64,000 nt of DNA from assembly GCA_002917075.1 (NCBI GenBank), contig NTMA01000026.1, positions 310,001 to 374,000 on the forward strand, read 5' to 3'. Under the pieces are notes generated by a model that did not search any database, had not been told where the DNA came from, and saw nothing but the letters and a program-made list of their open reading frames with translations. This document shows, one piece after another, positions 58,862 through 64,000 of the stretch; positions within the stretch are counted from its first letter, which is position 1; every line of letters begins with the position of its first letter. The translations under genes and the position numbers were made by a program. Source of the stretch: Hawksworthiomyces lignivorus (lineage: Eukaryota; Ascomycota; Sordariomycetes; Ophiostomatales; Ophiostomataceae).

Positions 58862-59165
58862 GTTGTCAGGGGCTAAGGCAGAAGCGAATAGATCGCAACA
58901 AGTCCGAATGTCTGCCATTCTTCTATTGTTCTTACCCTACTAATTTGTAAACTTTCTAAAGCAGATCTGTTGTTTTTACTATGACATTATATTATTTGAT
59001 CGTAAAAAGAGCTGAAATTTATCTGCCATCTGAGATTGATTTTCTTGTACTTTTTTAAGTCTGCTGTCTGAATTTCACCAATGTAAAGAATGTAGAATCT
59101 ACATGTGAGTTATGCGTCATATCTCGTGATATTTTCCGTTGCTATGTTTTGTTGCCCTCGGCATC
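58862..59165. other. Intergenic region between convergent genes
   Basis: AT-rich 3' flanks of the SRR1-like gene and the alpha/beta-hydrolase gene. No other feature seen. Confidence 0.45.
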
Positions 59166-59993
59166 TTAATTCAACTCCTCGAAGCCATCCGGGAGAGGGT
59201 TCCCTTGAATGGAAGCCATGATTCCCTGCGCAAACAGCTTTGGAAACTGCAAATCCCACCCATGCATCGCCCCCTTCACAACAGCAGCCCGGCTCTCACT
59301 TGAACCTTTCTCTCGCAGCACCTTCCCTAGCTCGCGTATTCCTGCGACGTCGTCCTGTTTCTCCCCCGCCACAACAAGCGACCTGACGCCCGCAGCCGCC
59401 ACAGAGGGGACCGACTCGGCCCACGTGAATCTCTCGATGTCGCCGTAGCCTTCGCGGAGCAGGCCCAGCGAGAAGTTCGACTGGATGGCTGCGCGCAGCT
59501 CGTCGTGCGGCTGGAGACCCGCCCAGGACGACAGCAGCCGGTAGAGCGAGTCAGGTAACCACTTGATCAAGGCAGCGAGGCACAGGTACAGGACGCGCGG
59601 GTGCGTCGCGAGCCAGCGCTGCGCGGGCGTGAAGGGAGACGCGCCGGACGCGAACAGTGATGAGACGAGGGCGGGATATTTCGCGGCAAGCTGGAGGCCG
59701 ACGAATCCACCCGCCGAAAGGCCTGCGACGTGGGCGCGGCCGTTGTGTGCGTGTGTGCGGATAAGGTGGGAGAGGTGCACAACGCTGGAATTGAGGGTGA
59801 ATGGGCGGATATGACTGGAGCCGGAGTGTCCGGGTAGGTCGACGAGGAGAAGGTGGTAGTCAGGAAGATGGCGGGCGACGAGGGCAAATTCCAGGTGAGA
59901 GCAGAAGATGCCGTGGAGCAGAACTATCGTCTCAGAGGCGGTGGGGTTGACAGAGACGAAAAAGAGCTCGTCTGAGGCAGAGGAAGAATCCAT
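59166..59993 (-). CDS. Alpha/beta-hydrolase
   Basis: Single exon, 275 aa from the ATG at 59993. Landmarks of the fold: ETIVLLHGIFCSHLEF (strand 3 and oxyanion loop), HLLLVDLPGHSGSSH, the nucleophile elbow HVAGLSAGGFVGLQLA (Ser near residue 95) and the C-terminal catalytic-His region VKGAMHGWDLQFPKLFAQGI. A cap region of about 80 residues lies between. The open frame extends to an ATG at 60347, which would add 118 residues including a hydrophobic stretch just before MDSSSAS. That extension is AT-rich and basic and looks like leader sequence, so I prefer the shorter form; the longer one would be membrane-anchored. Substrate not predictable. GC-rich coding sequence contrasts with its AT-rich surroundings. 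Confidence 0.8.
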   Translation of the reverse strand: MDSSSASDELFFVSVNPTASETIVLLHGIFCSHLEFALVARHLPDYHLLLVDLPGHSGSSHIRPFTLNSSVVHLSHLIRTHAHNGRAHVAGLSAGGFVGLQLAAKYPALVSSLFASGASPFTPAQRWLATHPRVLYLCLAALIKWLPDSLYRLLSSWAGLQPHDELRAAIQSNFSLGLLREGYGDIERFTWAESVPSVAAAGVRSLVVAGEKQDDVAGIRELGKVLREKGSSESRAAVVKGAMHGWDLQFPKLFAQGIMASIQGNPLPDGFEELN

Positions 59994-61678
59994 AATAGAC
60001 AAATAGACAAATACGAAAAGGAACAAAAAAAATAGAACTGGGGCCAAGCTAATAATAATCACAGATGCAGTTGAAATACAATGCTTGCGAGTCTTTACGT
60101 CTCGTATTCTTATTTGTTTATTTTTCCTTTTTTCCCTTGCCTTCCGGTTCCACAATGAATATTCAATTTGGTGCAGATTATTCGGCTTTAACAAATGGAG
60201 AACCGGCCACCGACAGTAACTTGGCATCCCCAAATCTGGCAATTCACATTTTGTATCTGCTATACATTTTATAACCGCACGTGTACGGGCGCCAAGCTGA
60301 GCGCGAGAATTAGTTTGCTCTCTATCACGGTCTAAACTGGGATGCATTTACAATAAACATTGTCACAGAACAACGCTTATGGTTTCACTCGACTATTGCA
60401 AGCCCCTTAACCACTTCCACTATGGCAATTGTTAGTGTTCATGGGGCCCAGGAAAAGAAAAAGACAATACTCAATGTGCAAAATAGACCAAGTTTCGGGT
60501 CGTCTGGAGCCTTCCTAATAAAATAATAGCAAGGCCATTCGTTTTTTTTTAGTGGAAACTTTATGAGCGAAACTTTGTTCTAGATATATGCCCATTTAGT
60601 GCCCATCCCTGGAAACCGAAGTACAACATATCGATTTCGAGCATAGACATCCGCACTCCGTCACTTTTATTGCTTACGTTGGTGATCATCTACACACCGG
60701 CATTTTCATGCAAACTGAAGAGTGTCGGTCTCCTATGATATTAAGCAGGAGAGCTTTATTTCCTTGAGATCATTGACTTGCCGTGAAGGCATCATGCGTA
60801 ATCCCTTCAGGTGAGTCTTCAATAAACCACTAGTCGAGTCACCGAAAGGCGAGGATGTTGGATGCATTCCGTTGCCTGGTAGATGCTCTGGGCTTGAGCG
60901 CCATTCTGTAGAATCGTAAAATGCACATTAATTTTTTTTTGTTGACGTAGTTTAGCTCTTTATTGTTTAAATACCTATATCTCTACATTTTCAGTGACTC
61001 CGGTTCTTCTATGTGAATAAGGTTCTGGATAGACTTTGGACCGTGGTTCGAGGAACGTTGCTAGCACGTGGCGTTTGATTCTCGCACTGCTTCATAAATA
61101 ATGCGTTAAGATCCATAGCTTTCTCATAATACGGCGTGCATATTCTCAGCCGCCGTGATCGAAATAACGTCATCGAAGGGAAGTTGGTAGGTCTCATCGA
61201 GTCACAACTTTGGATTATTGGCTAAAATCATTCTTAGTTCTTGGTCAACTGGAGCGTATTATAAGCTATTTTAGTAAGGCCTAATTTAATGCTAGGCACT
61301 TGTCTCCACGCCCGCTCCCGCTATGTCTATTCGCCGATAAGAGAGTTTCAGTAATAATATGACACACCTTATCGGAAGATTGACACTAGTTGCAACCATT
61401 GGTCTAGTGTCACTTACTGCGACGCCGGAAAGCACCGACAGTGAGGGACCGAAGCACATTTCTCCGGGGGAAAGCGACGGCCAACTTTGATTCACAATCT
61501 GTCCTCTCTCGCAGACGAGCTTGTTCTCCCAGACACAGACTCTACCTATTGGCCAGCTTGCTCATCCCCCGTCTCTGCTGGGCCATATCGATAATCAAAG
61601 TCCGCCGAACTGGGTGTGGATCCCTTGCCGTTAACCTCTTCCCAGATAGCTGTGTCCCAATCTCAGATCGCTGGAATT
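59994..61678. other. Intergenic region
   Basis: About 1.7 kb of divergent promoter space with no supported gene. The minus-strand frame at 61009-61197 is faintly protein-like but has no recognisable motif. The final part is the leader of the second Zn2Cys6 gene. Confidence 0.45.
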
Positions 61679-64000
61679 ATGGCATCGGAATCGCAGCCTG
61701 AGCAGGGCGGGCGAAAGTATCGGTCAAAAAAGCAGAGACCTTGTGATCTCTGCAGAACGCGAAAGATTTTATGCAAGATCGATAGCAACGAGACCATCTG
61801 TGAGTGCTGCAGGCGACTGAAACGGGTTTGCACGTTTGAGTTGGAGCCTCTCAAAAGACGTCGGCGCCTTGAGAGTAGGTTGGAAGCAAGTCAGTTACCT
61901 TTGCCCAGCCCAAATACGCAAGGCTGCATCGCCGCCGACTCCGAGCCCAATATTCCAGCAAATAATGCAAGCACCATAGTGGCCACACCCATTGCTCCAT
62001 TAGTCGAACACGATACCATTGTGGAGTTAAATCATCATCATAGAGAATTGCAGCAACATGAAACACTTTCCGATCATGATGATTCTGCCATGGTTATGGA
62101 CATGCCGTCGTTCTGGCTGTCTAATGAGACTAACGGGACACACCTCTTCAGCCCGCCGGACATGTCTGAGATAGATCGGCTGTTATTGCAGAGCCCTCCA
62201 AATTTGGTGCTCGGCGTCGATCAGAGTACGACACCGGCTAGCCGAACGGATGCAGCCAGCCCAGTCGAAACATTCAACATAGTTAATCACAACCACAGTA
62301 ATGGTAACAACAATGTGGGCGTGTCACTGGCACCTCGGAGGCGAAGTGCAAGAGAGAGCGATGGCAATGACGGCCGTGATCATATAGCACCAAGTTTTGA
62401 AAACGAAGATGGACGACGTCCAAGCTATACTTTTAGGGCACAGTCTCTCTCAGATTGGCCAGAGGAGTTTTCTCTCGAGTCTCGCCAGGGATATTCAAAT
62501 CATATGATTGGCTTGTCTTCTGAGTCTGACCCCTACTTTCTTCGTTATCACAAATACAACTCTCAAGATTTATATACCATGTTTCGACTCGACTTTCGCC
62601 GTATCCTGGATGACGCATCAATCCACATCTACCATTCACACAACCAAAGTAGCAGACATTCTCAGTTTCCTCCGCCATCTGGTTATGTGCCAGTACAGTT
62701 CTCCATGACGGATGAAAATATATTAAAAGATGGTATTAAAGAAGCCGAAAACATGTTTACGGGTGACCACAGCACCGAAAAAGATGACATCGAACTTTTG
62801 AATAAGCTAGTACCTCCCGATCTTGGTAGCCGATTAATTCGTCTGTACATACGTTGTGTGCATCCGCGGTTTCCCGTACTGTCGCTGTCCGACCTCAACA
62901 CGATCCGCGAACCAAACGGCGACCTGTCTGTTCCTGTCGGTCTTCTGAGTGCGGTGTACGCGCTAGCAATGCCGTTCACTTTCCTCGATGACGAACTGAG
63001 CTTGCTGAAGGGTTACTTACAAGTGCCTACAGACGATCTGTGGGCCATTGCAGACCGAAGTTATACTCGCGCAAGCTGCGTGTCTCACTTGACTCTGCTT
63101 CAGTTATGTCTTCTTCTCCTGCAGCGCCCTCCATACAATTATGCTGTTGCGGCGCACCCTGGCTTCTGGGCACTTTCGTGCGCAGCCTTATCGATCGCTG
63201 AGACACTTGGCGTCAACCTGGATCCATCTACCTGGCGACTTCCGCAACATCAAATAATACTGCGTAGGCGACTGTGGTGGCTTACTTATACACAGCATAT
63301 CTGGTACGCCATAGGTCTATCGCGGCCTTCTCACATTAACGATGCGAATTGGGACGTAGACGAGCTCCGTGTCGACGATTTCGAGGTCGACCACCCAGAC
63401 CCTTTTATTCGATCAACCATCGCTGAAGAGATACCTGTCTTTCTAGCACATTGCCAACTCAGCGTCATTGCGGCCGATGTGCTGAAAGAATTTTAGTATG
63501 CATTTAATCTTCACTCTGTTCCATGTTTCTAGAGTGGCACTGACAAATTTTGTTACAGTACTTTTAGAGCAATCAGGGAATCATCATCACTGAGTGTCCT
63601 TCTTAGTAGAGCACAACCCCTCCGCGCGCGGATTGAGAACTGGAGACAAACGTTACCGCTCTTGTGCAAGCCGGCACTGGAACTATCAGAAGACGACATG
63701 GTAATTGGAGCATCTCTACGGTTGTCTCACCTGACTTTAGAGATTTTGATTTTCCGCGCACTCCTTCGTCCCCTACCATGCGATGTTGTGTCGATTGACA
63801 GTACCGGCATCGTCCCCGAGCCAATGTCAACCATCTATGAGAATTGCTACACCTGCGCTAAAGTCGGTATGGAAATCATTGCGTCTATGAAGGGCCGACA
63901 TTTTTCGACGTATTGGTCGTGCTGTAAGTTGCTAGCTGCCATTAAGTCATTATTAAATTCGTATTTCGTTTACTCGCTAACAAATACAGACGCTCGCTAC
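61679..64000 (+). CDS. Zn2Cys6 transcription factor (3' end beyond window)
   Basis: Partial: the gene runs off the end of the window. Exons 61679-63495 and 63559-63923, then a third from 63990; introns have donors GTATGC and GTAAGT and end TACAG, in phase, giving at least 730 aa so far. The start is the ATG at 61679; the frame further upstream begins only with GTG. The binuclear zinc cluster sits at about residues 22-51 (CDLCRTRKILC-x8-CxxCxxxxxxC), with a basic tail (RRRRLE) behind it. A low-complexity Asn/His/Ser region follows. The fungal transcription-factor domain begins near 370 (LVPPDLGSRLIRLYIRCVHP, then FPVLSLSDL) and includes LRRRLWWLTYTQHIWYAIGLSRPSHI. It resembles the XlnR/Cat8-type group in layout. 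Targets unknown; no neighbouring pathway gene is inside the window. Confidence 0.88.

Noticed and set aside
59994..60347. 118-residue N-terminal extension of the alpha/beta-hydrolase
   Set aside because: AT-rich and basic with no conserved-looking sequence; the ATG at 59993 gives a normal family length. Kept only as an alternative.

Overview
The window is nuclear DNA of a filamentous ascomycete (Pezizomycotina). The signs are short GT-AG introns of about 50-90 nt with CTAAC/CTGAC-type branch sites, and fungal hallmark families: Zn2Cys6 regulators, a HET-domain protein, a modin-like protein, a LysM/hevein GH18 chitinase of the killer-toxin-like type, an Erg28 protein and Dal5-type MFS permeases. 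No rRNA, tRNA, CRISPR, intact transposon or viral gene was recognised. Gene density is moderate, with several AT-rich, apparently gene-free stretches of 1-5 kb.

Layout: (1) 1-9 kb: a two-exon Erg28-like gene, about 5 kb without a convincing gene, then an AAAP amino-acid permease with a probable 5'UTR intron. (2) 10-20.5 kb: a self/non-self-like block, with a 1451-aa HET-domain protein whose HET domain is split by a coiled-coil insertion (minus), an unrecognised five-exon gene (plus) and a modin-like membrane protein (plus). (3) 21-27.6 kb: a 1502-aa secreted killer-toxin-like chitinase (minus), divergent from a 283-aa secreted protein of unknown family. (4) 28.4-35 kb: an ankyrin-repeat protein and an intracellular GH3 beta-glucosidase with a PA14 insertion. 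(5) 35.7-46 kb: a probable catabolic cluster of a Dal5-like permease, an AtuA-DUF4387-CaiB fusion enzyme, a cyclase-family hydrolase and a Zn2Cys6 activator. A catechol-type O-methyltransferase follows. (6) 48-64 kb: a secreted PAF-acetylhydrolase-like esterase, a GPI-anchored protein with a gapless internal duplication, an M1 aminopeptidase, a glutathione S-transferase, an SRR1-like gene with a disrupted 5' part, an alpha/beta hydrolase, and a second Zn2Cys6 regulator cut off by the window end.

The most interesting signal is regulatory. The promoters of the 35.7-46 kb cluster carry four CGG-N7-CCG elements: two in the divergent permease/fusion-enzyme promoter, one before the cyclase and one before the regulator itself. 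About 0.3 would be expected by chance in that much sequence. This suggests a self-contained, autoregulated substrate-uptake and CoA-dependent degradation pathway whose substrate is not evident from the sequence. Exon structures were rebuilt by hand from reading frame, splice sites and family continuity; no alignment or database search was possible.
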